A DNA stretch of 64,000 nt from UBA2336 sp031395485 (GTDB lineage Bacteria > Bacteroidota > Bacteroidia > Cytophagales > Cyclobacteriaceae): contig JANNUS010000012.1 in NCBI GenBank assembly GCA_031395485.1, forward strand, positions 248,001 to 312,000. Direction: 5' to 3'. Of this stretch, positions 36,644-45,363 are shown one piece after another. The position numbers and the translations under genes were made by a program. The notes below the pieces were generated by a model. The model was not told the origin of the DNA. It ran no database searches and saw only the letters and a list, made by a program, of their open reading frames with translations. Positions within the stretch are counted from its first letter, which is position 1. Each line of letters begins with the position of its first letter.

Positions 36644-37399
36644 ATGTTCAAATATTTCCTTTCTCTAATCTATTTAATCATAGTTGCATCATGTTCAAAT
36701 AAAGGGAAGGGCGATATGGTCGATTCTTTGCATGTGGAAAAAGTAGATTCGTTACCGACTCAAGAGTTATTTGAAAGTCAGGATTCTATTGCTCAAACTA
36801 GTGCTAATGACAGCAAACCCGACTCCGGTATTGACTATGCATACGTAGACATCGAATTAGATACTTCCCAGTTTTTCATCATTAATGAGCCAAGCATTAT
36901 TGTCTTTGGTGAAACTTCAAACGAAAGACGTATAAGAGAAGAAGAAGAAGCTAAATATTTGGCTATAGAAGAAGAGGAGAAGAAGATGAATGAGGAAAGG
37001 GCTCGCAAAGAATGGGAAAGTCAACCACATGATAGTAGTGAAGTGTATGTGTATGAAGATCCGGCAGAATTCCTTTACCAAGATTGGACGGTAGAAAATT
37101 GGGAGAATGAAATAAATATGGCTATTAAGAATTTCTCTTCTGAAAGAATGATCCCATACGTTACGATCACCAATGAGCGTAAAAAATTCTTGCGATTTGT
37201 AGACAAGAGGTATGTCCACAGAACATATGATATCGGAGAGTTAAAGAAAGGTCAAGGTACTTTAACTTCCTACTGGCTACTTTATAGTCCAGAAAAGGGT
37301 GGCAGTATTCTAAGGACTGATAATGTTCTGGGTATGGAAAGTGAAGATTTTGGTCCATACATGGATTCGATTCTAGAAAGCTATCTTTTTCCCAACTAG
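36644..37399 (+). CDS. Lipoprotein of the LemA/DUF3137 module, copy 1
   Basis: About 251 residues from the ATG at 36644, which gives a lipoprotein signal (MFKYFLSLIYLIIVASC); an in-frame ATG at 36584 would add a polar, non-signal N-terminus. After a low-complexity acidic stretch comes IELDTSQFFIINEPS and then a highly charged helix (NERRIREEEEAKYLAIEEEE). The C-terminal part has FLRFVDKRYVHR and SYWLLYSPEKGG. No known domain is recognised. It shows weak but colinear similarity to the lipoprotein at 41083 (SLDTSQYQLID, followed by a charged helix and then REYIRFTGSKDG), so it is the third member of the duplicated module. Confidence 0.7.
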   Translation: MFKYFLSLIYLIIVASCSNKGKGDMVDSLHVEKVDSLPTQELFESQDSIAQTSANDSKPDSGIDYAYVDIELDTSQFFIINEPSIIVFGETSNERRIREEEEAKYLAIEEEEKKMNEERARKEWESQPHDSSEVYVYEDPAEFLYQDWTVENWENEINMAIKNFSSERMIPYVTITNERKKFLRFVDKRYVHRTYDIGELKKGQGTLTSYWLLYSPEKGGSILRTDNVLGMESEDFGPYMDSILESYLFPN

Positions 37400-37476
37400 C
37401 ATGAAGACTAAAGCACAAGCGCGATTACGCATCTAGTCCATTACGTAAACTCTATTAAAATTATAAAAGCAATAAT

Positions 37477-39282
37477 ATGAGATACTCGATTTCAAAATTT
37501 CTGTTTACTATTCTTTGCCTGTCAACTATGGTTACAGCGCAATCACAATCTATCGATACCACCAAGGTTTATATCATTACGAATATGGTGGCTGGAGAGA
37601 AGCTTGCAATAACAGGAGTGGTGAGTGCAACAAGTGGTACTAGCGTTAGACTCAGAACATCTAGCAAGCACGCTATGCAGCAGTGGATGATGCAGAAGAC
37701 CCAGGGTGGCTACAAATTGTATTGCCTTGAGTATGGTCGTAATTATGCACTGGAGGTTGTAAATGAGGGAAGCAAAAGCAAGAAAATTTCGTTAGGCCAA
37801 ACTGTTCAAGGTGCATCGAACCAGGTTTGGAAAGTTAATATAAACCCTGATGGATCGTATCGGTTGGTTTCGCTTTGGCAAGAGAAAGCAATTGATTACA
37901 TAAAGTCAGGTACACAAGAAAACCAACTGACGTTAGCGGAGATTGAGTCTAATAAAAGCCAAACATGGATGCTTACTGGCAAATCCAAGCCAAGGCCTGT
38001 TGTTCCAACAGCAGTAACTCACGATAAACCACCACCAATTTACACTTCGTTAGAAACACACCCTATTTTCGATGCAGCAGCTGATTATCAAATCATGACA
38101 AACGAGGTCCCTGATAAATCGTTAGGCATTGGTACACTCGATGGGCGGATTGAACAAGCGATGATTGTGCCTGCAAGAACTAACCCTGTGAAGGAATGGA
38201 AAATTTTACATGTTGGAAATGGGCTCTATCAGATTACTAACAAAAGGGAAAATTTGAAGTCGTTAGAAGTGCGCAAGGATGGGGTTGATAATGAAATAGT
38301 AATGGTGGCATCAACCCGCAACGTTGTTGAGCAGTATTGGAAAATTGTTCGGGCACCCGATGGTAATTTTCAGATAACCTCTGCTGCGCAAGACGGAAGT
38401 AAAACTTTCGATTTTGTTGAAGATGATGAAGTACGACATGAAATCCGTATGCGTGGATTTAATAGTACGCTCTGGAGTATTATCTCTTTAACACCCAAAA
38501 CTACTACTACGCCACCAGTGGAGGCAGTAGCAACAGCTACTCCAGTAAACAAAAACAAACTTATGCCGGGCGAGCAATTGAAGGTAGATCAAAAGATATT
38601 CTCAGCCAACGGAGCTTTTAGTTTAGTGCAACAGACGGATGGTAACTTAGTTGTTTACGATTCAGAAAACAAAGCTACCTGGTCGTCAGGTTTACAAGGG
38701 CAAATTGCAAGACGGTGTATTATGCAAGTGGATGGTAATTTTACACAGCATCCAGATGGATATAATCAGATAATGTGGTCAACAAACACGAAAGGAAACA
38801 AAGGTGCCTATGTTTTGTTGCAAGACGATGGCGTGTTGGCGGTGGTGAATACCAACAACGAAATAATATGGAAGTCCATGGCAAGTAAATCTGCTGATGA
38901 ACCTGCTGTTGACGCTGAACAACCTGTAGCATCAAGCGCTGTAAATGATCGGTTGGTTTCAGGTCAGGAATTGCTTCCTTCACAATTCATCACATCAGCC
39001 AATGGTAAGTATAAATTAATTCAGCAAGAGGATGGTAATCTGGTGATTTATCAGGGCAATCGACCTATTTGGTCTACTGCTACAAATGGTCGCAAAACAC
39101 AGCGATGTGTGATGCAGAAAGATGGCAACCTGGTGTTGTATGATATCTTTAGAGATGCCATCTGGTCATCGAGCACCCACGGTAATGAAAACGCCTACCT
39201 CGTTTTACAGGATGATGGTGATTTAGTGATTTATAATAATACAGGTTCAAAGCTTTGGGGCTCGAACACCGGGGAGAGGTGA
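37477..39282 (+). CDS. Secreted multi-lectin protein: two ricin-type and two bulb-lectin domains
   Basis: 601 residues. Signal peptide MRYSISKFLFTILCLSTMVTAQ. Residues about 30-165 and 195-345 are ricin-B-type trefoils (HAMQQWMMQKTQGGYKLYCL; NQVWKVNINPDGSYRLVS; VKEWKILHVGNGLYQITN; VVEQYWKIVRAPDGNFQI). After a Thr/Pro linker, residues about 365-470 and 490-600 are bulb-type (monocot mannose-binding) lectin domains. The carbohydrate motif Q-x-D-x-N-x-V-x-Y is intact in QTDGNLVVY, QEDGNLVIY and QKDGNLVLY, and degenerate in the other three sites. Likely binds glycans outside the cell, such as host, prey or substrate polysaccharide. It sits between the two LemA modules. Confidence 0.88.
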   Translation: MRYSISKFLFTILCLSTMVTAQSQSIDTTKVYIITNMVAGEKLAITGVVSATSGTSVRLRTSSKHAMQQWMMQKTQGGYKLYCLEYGRNYALEVVNEGSKSKKISLGQTVQGASNQVWKVNINPDGSYRLVSLWQEKAIDYIKSGTQENQLTLAEIESNKSQTWMLTGKSKPRPVVPTAVTHDKPPPIYTSLETHPIFDAAADYQIMTNEVPDKSLGIGTLDGRIEQAMIVPARTNPVKEWKILHVGNGLYQITNKRENLKSLEVRKDGVDNEIVMVASTRNVVEQYWKIVRAPDGNFQITSAAQDGSKTFDFVEDDEVRHEIRMRGFNSTLWSIISLTPKTTTTPPVEAVATATPVNKNKLMPGEQLKVDQKIFSANGAFSLVQQTDGNLVVYDSENKATWSSGLQGQIARRCIMQVDGNFTQHPDGYNQIMWSTNTKGNKGAYVLLQDDGVLAVVNTNNEIIWKSMASKSADEPAVDAEQPVASSAVNDRLVSGQELLPSQFITSANGKYKLIQQEDGNLVIYQGNRPIWSTATNGRKTQRCVMQKDGNLVLYDIFRDAIWSSSTHGNENAYLVLQDDGDLVIYNNTGSKLWGSNTGER

Positions 39283-39403
39283 TCGCTATCCAAACTCAAA
39301 AAGGAACCTTTCAAGCAGATGGAATACTCCTAAAAAAATTATTCAATCAACTGCAACAAAAAAGTAGCGCGCTTCATTGATCTTAATTATATTGAGACGC
39401 TTA

Positions 39404-39437
39404 AATCCTCAACCGCATGGTTGAGGGTTTATTTTTT
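39404..39437 (+). terminator. Intrinsic terminator after the multi-lectin gene
   Basis: CCTCAACC (39407-39414), loop GCAT and GGTTGAGG (39419-39426) form an 8-bp stem. The stem extends by A-U and G-U pairs with AAAT/GTTT and is followed by TTTATTTTTT. It separates the first part of the island from lemA copy 2 (start 39464), so the second module needs its own promoter. Confidence 0.85.
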
Positions 39438-39463
39438 GCGATGTACATCTTAAATTATATAAT

Positions 39464-40024
39464 ATGGTAGTTCCTATTCTTAGTATTATCGGCTTTGTGC
39501 TGATTATGATCGTGTTTATCTACAACAACTTAGTAGGTTCCAGAAACAGTGTAGAAAATGCTTTTGGTAGTATTGATGCCATGCTTAAAAAGCGGTACGA
39601 CCTTATTCCCAACTTAGTAGAGACGGTAAAAGTCTATATGAAACATGAGAAGGATACCCTTACTCAGGTAACAGAACTTCGTGCCAAAGCCATGTCAGGT
39701 ACGATTTCAACCGATGAAAAAGTAGGGTTGGAAAACCAACTCTCCGGCATGATGCGCAACGTGATGGTGGCTGTTGAAAGCTACCCTGACTTGAAGGCGA
39801 GTGAACAATTTTCCATGCTGCAACGAAGTTGGAATGAAGCCGAAGAACAAATTTCTGCTGCTCGCAGAAATTATAATTCAGCGGTAACACAATACAATAA
39901 TGCCATCGAGAAATTTCCGTCTAACATCCTGGCGGGTATGTTTAATCACAAACGAAAGCCTGTCTTTGAAATACCGGAAGCAGAACGACAGAATGTAAGT
40001 GCTAAATCCATGTTCAATAACTAA
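39464..40024 (+). CDS. lemA: LemA family membrane protein, copy 2
   Basis: 186 residues with the same layout as the copy at 34952: TM helix (PILSIIGFVLIMIVFI) then the LemA bundle. From EEQISAARRNY to ERQNVSA, about 50 residues, the two proteins are identical, while the genes differ at many third codon positions. The duplication is therefore not recent and the C-terminal half is under strong purifying selection. The TM segment and the middle (about residues 60-80) diverge most. It starts 27 bases after the terminator at 39404-39437 and leads the second LemA/DUF3137/lipoprotein module. Confidence 0.93.
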   Translation: MVVPILSIIGFVLIMIVFIYNNLVGSRNSVENAFGSIDAMLKKRYDLIPNLVETVKVYMKHEKDTLTQVTELRAKAMSGTISTDEKVGLENQLSGMMRNVMVAVESYPDLKASEQFSMLQRSWNEAEEQISAARRNYNSAVTQYNNAIEKFPSNILAGMFNHKRKPVFEIPEAERQNVSAKSMFNN

Positions 40025-40029
40025 GTAAC

Positions 40030-41073
40030 ATGAAGTCAAACGAAGATTTCCAGGCATTTTATCAGACTGCGCTTCTCCCTATTATGATGGAAATAGAAGC
40101 TGATCGCAAAAAGCTCATGCGGAAGATGAAGCCTTTTTTGATCATATCCCTTCCTTTTTTGATCACCGCGATTGGCGGTATCACGTATTCCATTTTTCAA
40201 ACTGAACGCAGTGAAGCTAACCGCGATAATCCGGTAGTAGGACTTACATTATTAGCAGGAATAGGAGCTCTTTTGTGTACACTCCTTATCGGTTTTATTT
40301 ATTGGCTCTTTTATCGTTTTAGTTTTTCAAAAAAGATTGACGCCATAAAGCATCGATTTAAAGGAGATGTGATTAACAAAATGGTAAAGTTTGTTGATGA
40401 AAGCTTACACTATGAACCTCAACGGGGCATAAGTCAGGGTGATTATCAGCAAAGTCGAATTTTCGTAACAAATGTCGATCGCTATCACAGCGAGGACATG
40501 GTTAGCGGTAAACTCGGAAGCACCGCTATTCGCTTTTCCGAGGTGCATTCAGAAAAAAGAATTCAACGACAAAGCAGCAAGGGGGAAGCACAAGAGGAGT
40601 GGAAAACAATTTTCAAGGGAATTTTATTTGCAGCAGACTTCAATAAGAATTTTGTTGGCAGAACGGTAGTAACGGCAGATGTGGCAGAGAACTTACTGGG
40701 AAGTATCGGTACGATGTTTCAAAAAATGAACACTGCCCGAGACCCGCTGATTAAATTGGAAGATGTTGAGTTTGAAAAAGCATTTGCCGTATATAGTACC
40801 GATCCGGTTGAAGCGCACTATATTCTTTCTCCCTCACTCATGAAGCGAATAGTTGAATTCCGCAAGAAGACTGGCTCGATTAACTTATCCTTTATTGAGT
40901 CTCACGTTTATATTGCCATACCTGTGCGGGCTAACTTAAACCTATTTGAACCAAAAATTTACAGTACACTCATTAATTATGATCGAATTGCAGGTTATAA
41001 TAGATACCTGATGTTGATTACTGGTATTGTCGAAGATCTTAATCTAAATACACGCATTTGGACAAAAGAGTAG
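40030..41073 (+). CDS. DUF3137 membrane protein, copy 2
   Basis: 347 residues, colinear with the gene at 35515 and with the same two TM helices and soluble domain (QQSRIFVTNVDRYHSEDMV; GKLGSTAIRFSEVHSEKR; FIESHVYIAIPV). Differences concentrate in the TM region, the segment after SEKR (which is two residues longer here) and the C-terminal third. The five-base gap to lemA is the same length in both modules and is nearly identical in sequence. Function as for copy 1: a presumed LemA partner, activity unknown. Confidence 0.9.
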   Translation: MKSNEDFQAFYQTALLPIMMEIEADRKKLMRKMKPFLIISLPFLITAIGGITYSIFQTERSEANRDNPVVGLTLLAGIGALLCTLLIGFIYWLFYRFSFSKKIDAIKHRFKGDVINKMVKFVDESLHYEPQRGISQGDYQQSRIFVTNVDRYHSEDMVSGKLGSTAIRFSEVHSEKRIQRQSSKGEAQEEWKTIFKGILFAADFNKNFVGRTVVTADVAENLLGSIGTMFQKMNTARDPLIKLEDVEFEKAFAVYSTDPVEAHYILSPSLMKRIVEFRKKTGSINLSFIESHVYIAIPVRANLNLFEPKIYSTLINYDRIAGYNRYLMLITGIVEDLNLNTRIWTKE

Positions 41074-41082
41074 CATAAAGAT

Positions 41083-41802
41083 ATGGTAAGAGGTTATGTA
41101 ATATTCATCCTGATGCTATTGCTCATCGCTTGTTCTGATAAGTCCAAAGACGCATTAGACTTAGGGAAGATTGCCTATGATAGCGGTAAGTTAGTTGAGG
41201 CGAAGGCACTCTTTATGCAAGTAGATTCACTAAGCCAATGGAATGTACAAGCCAGAATATACCTTGGTAAAATTGATTCCTTATCAGCGCTAACCAGCTT
41301 GCAGAATACGGAAACAACAACTCAGGAGACAACTTATGACGATGGGTTATTTACAGAACAGGAAATATCTCTTGATACGTCACAATATCAATTGATTGAT
41401 AAAGCCTGTGCCATATATTTTTTATCACGTGAGGAGCGGAGTGAACAACAAGCCCGGGAAATAGCTGAAGTACAGAGAAGCGATAGTGTATACATGGCTG
41501 AACATCCAGATGATTCTACTTTTTCAGAAACAATACCTGACCATAGTGTTTGGTATGGGTATGTTTACCAGAGCCAATTTGCAGCTATTGAGAGTTTAGG
41601 AATTCCGACCGTTCGGCTTAAGCAGGACCGAGAATACATACGGTTTACCGGTTCAAAAGATGGCCCTGTTATTATGGATTGGTCTAAATCTCGTGGGTAC
41701 GGTGAAGAGTGTATTATTTTATACAAACCGGGTAAAAAACCGATCTGTAATTGCAATGATGAAGAAGGTGTGGAGGCAAAGAAATACTTTACAGAAGATT
41801 GA
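41083..41802 (+). CDS. Lipoprotein of the LemA/DUF3137 module, copy 2
   Basis: 239 residues with lipoprotein signal MVRGYVIFILMLLLIAC. A short helical repeat follows (LDLGKIAYDSGKLVEAKALF; VQARIYLGKIDSL), resembling a single TPR-like hairpin pair that the copy-1 lipoprotein lacks. Then come EISLDTSQYQLIDKACAIYF, a charged helix and a C-terminal segment (DREYIRFTGSKDGPVIMDW; a CNC motif in KPICNCNDEEG). It is nine bases downstream of DUF3137 copy 2, so it is cotranscribed. Only the middle and C-terminal parts align with the lipoprotein at 36644. Confidence 0.7.
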   Translation: MVRGYVIFILMLLLIACSDKSKDALDLGKIAYDSGKLVEAKALFMQVDSLSQWNVQARIYLGKIDSLSALTSLQNTETTTQETTYDDGLFTEQEISLDTSQYQLIDKACAIYFLSREERSEQQAREIAEVQRSDSVYMAEHPDDSTFSETIPDHSVWYGYVYQSQFAAIESLGIPTVRLKQDREYIRFTGSKDGPVIMDWSKSRGYGEECIILYKPGKKPICNCNDEEGVEAKKYFTED

Positions 41803-41870
41803 CAACGCCATTCCTACACGATTTTTCTTTGGAAGGAAGTATATTTGAATAACTCTAAATCATTTTCCCT

Positions 41871-41912
41871 ATGATTTCCGCGAAAGGATATGCCGCCCAA
41901 ACCCCTACTACT
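41871..41912 (+). pseudogene. 5' remnant of an alcohol dehydrogenase gene
   Basis: The ATG at 41871 opens MISAKGYAAQTPTT, identical in protein to the start of the intact dehydrogenase at 50310. The bases differ at four synonymous third positions, so this derives from a diverged paralogue and not from a fresh copy of that gene. Translation in this frame ends after 24 codons. The leader also resembles the one upstream of 50310 (ATTTGAA followed by a TTTCC segment about 12 bases later). The homology ends where leucine-rich-repeat sequence begins. Confidence 0.7.
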
Positions 41913-42477
41913 ACAGGGCAACTCGTTAACCACTATTCCGATTGAATTAAAACGCCTATCCAAATTAACATCGTTGGAGTTAGCTGGAAATAAACTGATT
42001 ACTCTTTCCATCGGAATTACTACGTTAAAAAATCTTGAAAAATTAGATCTTGGTAACAACGAACTAAGTAGTTTACCAAGGGAGATGGCGAAGCTAACCC
42101 GTTTACGGGAGTTGCAACTGAATAATAATAAGCTGGCAATTCTGCCCATAGAACTGTTCAGAAATACTTCTTTAGAAGATCTTGATCTTGCTGGAAATCA
42201 ACTACTAGATTTACCGGATGAAATTGCGAATCTGAAGAACCTATATGGCTTAGATCTTTCCAATAATAAACTCTCTTCAATTCCATCTTCCATTGGGATG
42301 TTAGCCGGCCTTCAGGTTCTATACCTTGACAATAATCAACTTACAAGCCTTCCGTCAGCGGTAGCAAAGTTACCAAACTTATCCTTCTTGAATCTTGCCA
42401 ACAATAACTTTTCAAAAGAGGAGCGGAATAAGATTCGAACGCGGTTCAAGAATACCGATTGTATTATTGTGTTTTAG
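41890..42477 (+). CDS. Leucine-rich-repeat protein, N-terminally truncated chimera
   Basis: 195 residues made of seven or eight 23-residue LRRs with the bacterial/plant-like core LxxLxLxxNxLxxLPxxI (LTSLELAGNKLITLS, LEKLDLGNNELSSLP, LRELQLNNNKLAILP, LYGLDLSNNKLSSIP, LQVLYLDNNQLTSLP). A normal-looking C-terminal cap is present (EERNKIRTRFKN). There is no signal peptide or capping N-terminus. The first residues (MPPK) come from dehydrogenase DNA read in another frame, and the first complete repeat starts at LQGNSLTTIP. The gene therefore looks like an LRR gene cut at its 5' end by rearrangement. Whether it is translated from 41890 is uncertain. LRRs mediate protein binding. Confidence 0.65.
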   Translation: MPPKPLLLQGNSLTTIPIELKRLSKLTSLELAGNKLITLSIGITTLKNLEKLDLGNNELSSLPREMAKLTRLRELQLNNNKLAILPIELFRNTSLEDLDLAGNQLLDLPDEIANLKNLYGLDLSNNKLSSIPSSIGMLAGLQVLYLDNNQLTSLPSAVAKLPNLSFLNLANNNFSKEERNKIRTRFKNTDCIIVF

Positions 42478-42559
42478 AGGATTAACTCAGCAGTGATTTA
42501 AAATCAACAGGATAGCGCCTTGACATTGACATCGCTAAATTGTCTCATTCGTAAACCAA

Positions 42560-44215
42560 TCAATCATTACTAATCTTAACAATATGCGCCTGCGAATAAC
42601 TTCGATCGCGAGTAGATGGGTTTAAGAATTTCAATTTCAATTGAGTTACCCGGTAATCTGGAACAGCGATTACGGGTTGAAAGTCTATATCAGCTGATTG
42701 AAGCTTACGTTTATCCCCATCTCGGATGACGAGGTAAAAAGGCGATTTCCTTTTTCGAATTTCTTCTAGCGTAATTTTTTTATGAATAAATTTTGAATAG
42801 AAATCAAATGAGCGATATTTTTGATAAAAAACATAGATAGAAGAGTCAGGTATGCCAAGTTCTTTTACTTTTTGCGAAAGCATCGATCCTGCCTGATACT
42901 TACCTAATGCCGGATAGAAATTAGTATTCAAAACAAAATTTACAAGAACAATGGCTAGCACCGAGGGTGCTAAAATATGCTGAAGTTTGTCGAGTCCCAT
43001 TTTGCGATAGCAAAATACAATGCATCCAAGCAAACCGATTGAAAAAATAACTATCCAAGCGTCACTGAGCGGAAACACAAAAAAAGACAAACAACCTATA
43101 GCTATAATTAAAATTGATTGAATAACGATCTGAATCACCTTGATGGCTTTCAGTTGAAATGACCCTTCGGTGGTTTGATGCAAATAAGCGGCTGTTGCAA
43201 TGGCTATAAATGGAAATAATACATTAATGTAGTGCGGAAGTTTAAAAGATGAGAACGACATAATCGTAAACATGGTCAACACGCCCACGAAAGTTATTTG
43301 CTCCTTTTCGATCAAATCCTTTCCGGATGTAGTGACGGCCTTCTTAATACGATCAATAAATGCCAGAATGGCAATAAAACTCCAGGGCAAGAACGCCCAA
43401 AGAAAGGAGTGATGAAAAAATAAAAATTCAGAATTGCTTTTAAAATTTCGGTCTCCTGCAAACCGTTCAAAGCTTTGATCCCAAAGTAGAAACTTCACGC
43501 CTGAAACGCCATGACGTCCATTCACCAGTTTTTCAGGATGCAAATCGAATTGAAAATAGTAGGCCAATAGAAAGGGTGAAAGCACCGCTCCAAAAACGAA
43601 TAGGCCAATGAGCCAACGTGGGTTTGTTAGGATCCTCCATTTTCTGTTCAGGAGGATGTAAAAAAAAAGTAAACACCCTGCAACAATAACAGCAATCATT
43701 CCTTTTGTTGCAACGCCTAAAGCCAGCGCGCTAGCAGCACCAATGAGATGAACAAGTTTATTCGAATGTATGAATTCTGTTGCCAACCATACTCCGATTG
43801 TTACCAATCCAACTAGTAACGTATCCGTACGCACATCATGATTCGCCAGAATAATAGCCTCAGCAGTAATAAAAATTAGCGCAGCCCATTCGCCAACTGT
43901 TTGGTTGTACAACAGTCTGCCTAACCGATAAGTAGCAAAAGCACCAAGTAAACACACAAGAACACTCACAATACGATAACTAAAAGCGGTTATGCCAAAA
44001 ATTTTGTAAGCCAATGCTGCAGACCAAAAAAGCATATGAGGTTTATCCAAGTAGTCATAGTCCCGATTGATAATATTGGCGTAATCCTGATCCAGGTGCA
44101 TCTTCAAGGCTATAGAAGCATATTCGGCTGCATCATTGTCCATCAAAGGCGGAAAAATTAATCCTGTAATTAGCAGACCAGCAACCAGTATCCATAAAAA
44201 ACGAACCGTGAACAT
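42560..44215 (-). CDS. GT39-type (PMT/ArnT-like) membrane glycosyltransferase
   Basis: About 551 residues from the ATG at 44215 (MFTVRFLWILVAGLLITG); an ATG at 44284 would add 23 residues. About 11-12 TM helices. The first external loop carries the acidic motif MDNDAAEYASIALKM and then DKPHMLFW, matching the catalytic Asp region of ArnT/PMT enzymes, which transfer a sugar from polyprenyl phosphate to lipid or protein. A C-terminal soluble region follows (about 440-551; IYVFYQKYRSFDFYSKF). It is divergent from the GT2 gene at 44320, a likely supplier of polyprenyl-phosphate sugar, and converges with the LRR gene. Confidence 0.85.
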   Translation of the reverse strand: MFTVRFLWILVAGLLITGLIFPPLMDNDAAEYASIALKMHLDQDYANIINRDYDYLDKPHMLFWSAALAYKIFGITAFSYRIVSVLVCLLGAFATYRLGRLLYNQTVGEWAALIFITAEAIILANHDVRTDTLLVGLVTIGVWLATEFIHSNKLVHLIGAASALALGVATKGMIAVIVAGCLLFFYILLNRKWRILTNPRWLIGLFVFGAVLSPFLLAYYFQFDLHPEKLVNGRHGVSGVKFLLWDQSFERFAGDRNFKSNSEFLFFHHSFLWAFLPWSFIAILAFIDRIKKAVTTSGKDLIEKEQITFVGVLTMFTIMSFSSFKLPHYINVLFPFIAIATAAYLHQTTEGSFQLKAIKVIQIVIQSILIIAIGCLSFFVFPLSDAWIVIFSIGLLGCIVFCYRKMGLDKLQHILAPSVLAIVLVNFVLNTNFYPALGKYQAGSMLSQKVKELGIPDSSIYVFYQKYRSFDFYSKFIHKKITLEEIRKRKSPFYLVIRDGDKRKLQSADIDFQPVIAVPDYRVTQLKLKFLNPSTRDRSYSQAHIVKISND

Positions 44216-44319
44216 AACATGTAGATTATTGAAACTTAACAAATCAAAAATAGGATAACCCGTTAAGCTATGAAGCGCTGTCATATTTTTGAAACATTAA
44301 TTTTCCATGAACATAAATT

Positions 44320-45363
44320 ATGCATAAAGTCGCCTTGGTTGTTCCCTGCTTCAATGAACAAGAAATCATACGATCGACCTTATCAATTCTCTCTTCTCTG
44401 TATGATAATTTGATTGCCAAAGGAACTATTAGTCCGGATAGCACCATCCTTTTAGTGGATGATGGAAGTACCGATAACACCCTTAAAATTGTTGAGACCT
44501 TCGGTGAACCCCATATTAAAGTCATAAAATTAGCCACCAATGTAGGCCACCAGCATGCACTGCTTGCTGGTTTGCATTACGCAACCAATAAAGTGGATTG
44601 TTGCATTTCGATTGATGCAGACCTGCAGGATGATATTCGAGTTATTGAAGAAATGATTTCCAGATTCGCTGCAGGATTTCAAATTGTATATGGTGTCCGG
44701 AAAAAAAGAGATACTGATCATTTAATAAAAAAACAAACAGCATTGCTTTTTTATAAGTTGATGAGGTCTATGGGAATCAAAATTATTTACAACCATGCTG
44801 ATTACAGATTGCTCTCCAATAAGGTACTGTTGGCATTTCGTGAGTATACGGAAGTGAACCTTTTTTTACGGGGTATTTTCCCATTAATGGGCTATCAATC
44901 CACTACCGTTTATTATGACAGACTTGAGCGACAAGCAGGGGAATCCAAGTATCCATTTTTTAAAATGCTAAAACTTGCCGTGGACGGAATCACTTCATTC
45001 AGTGTTGCGCCACTCAGAATAATAACAGGATTGGGTCTTCTCACTTTTTTAATCAGTATTGGGGGTAGCATTTGGGTATTCAGTCAATTTTTACGCGATC
45101 AAACAATTCCTGGCTGGGCCTCCATCAGCTTGCCAATGTATTTTCTGGGCGGGATTCAACTTTTGGCTATAGGTGTACTGGGCGAATACATCTCAAAGAT
45201 ATACTATGAAGCAAAAGGAAGACCCCGCTACCATATAGAAGAAGTAATTTCCTATAATAAAAATCAAAAAATTGATAGGCAACTAACAGAAACAAGTATC
45301 TTAATTACAACGATGGCTGACGAAGATCGGCAACGGGTTGATTCGCTTTATGATCAGTTGTAA
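44320..45363 (+). CDS. GT2 glycosyltransferase with two C-terminal TM helices (ArnC/GtrB/DPM1-like)
   Basis: 347 residues. The N-terminal GT-A domain has VVPCFNEQEIIRS, the nucleotide-sugar site LLVDDGSTDNTLKI and the metal motif in SIDADLQDD. About residues 225-300 contain two TM helices (ITGLGLLTFLISIGGSIWVF; the second contains YFLGGIQLLAIGVLGEY), the layout of enzymes that load a sugar onto polyprenyl phosphate. It probably makes the donor for the neighbouring GT39 proteins. The 3' end overlaps the convergent flippase-like gene by 59 bases, an antisense arrangement. Confidence 0.88.
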   Translation: MHKVALVVPCFNEQEIIRSTLSILSSLYDNLIAKGTISPDSTILLVDDGSTDNTLKIVETFGEPHIKVIKLATNVGHQHALLAGLHYATNKVDCCISIDADLQDDIRVIEEMISRFAAGFQIVYGVRKKRDTDHLIKKQTALLFYKLMRSMGIKIIYNHADYRLLSNKVLLAFREYTEVNLFLRGIFPLMGYQSTTVYYDRLERQAGESKYPFFKMLKLAVDGITSFSVAPLRIITGLGLLTFLISIGGSIWVFSQFLRDQTIPGWASISLPMYFLGGIQLLAIGVLGEYISKIYYEAKGRPRYHIEEVISYNKNQKIDRQLTETSILITTMADEDRQRVDSLYDQL

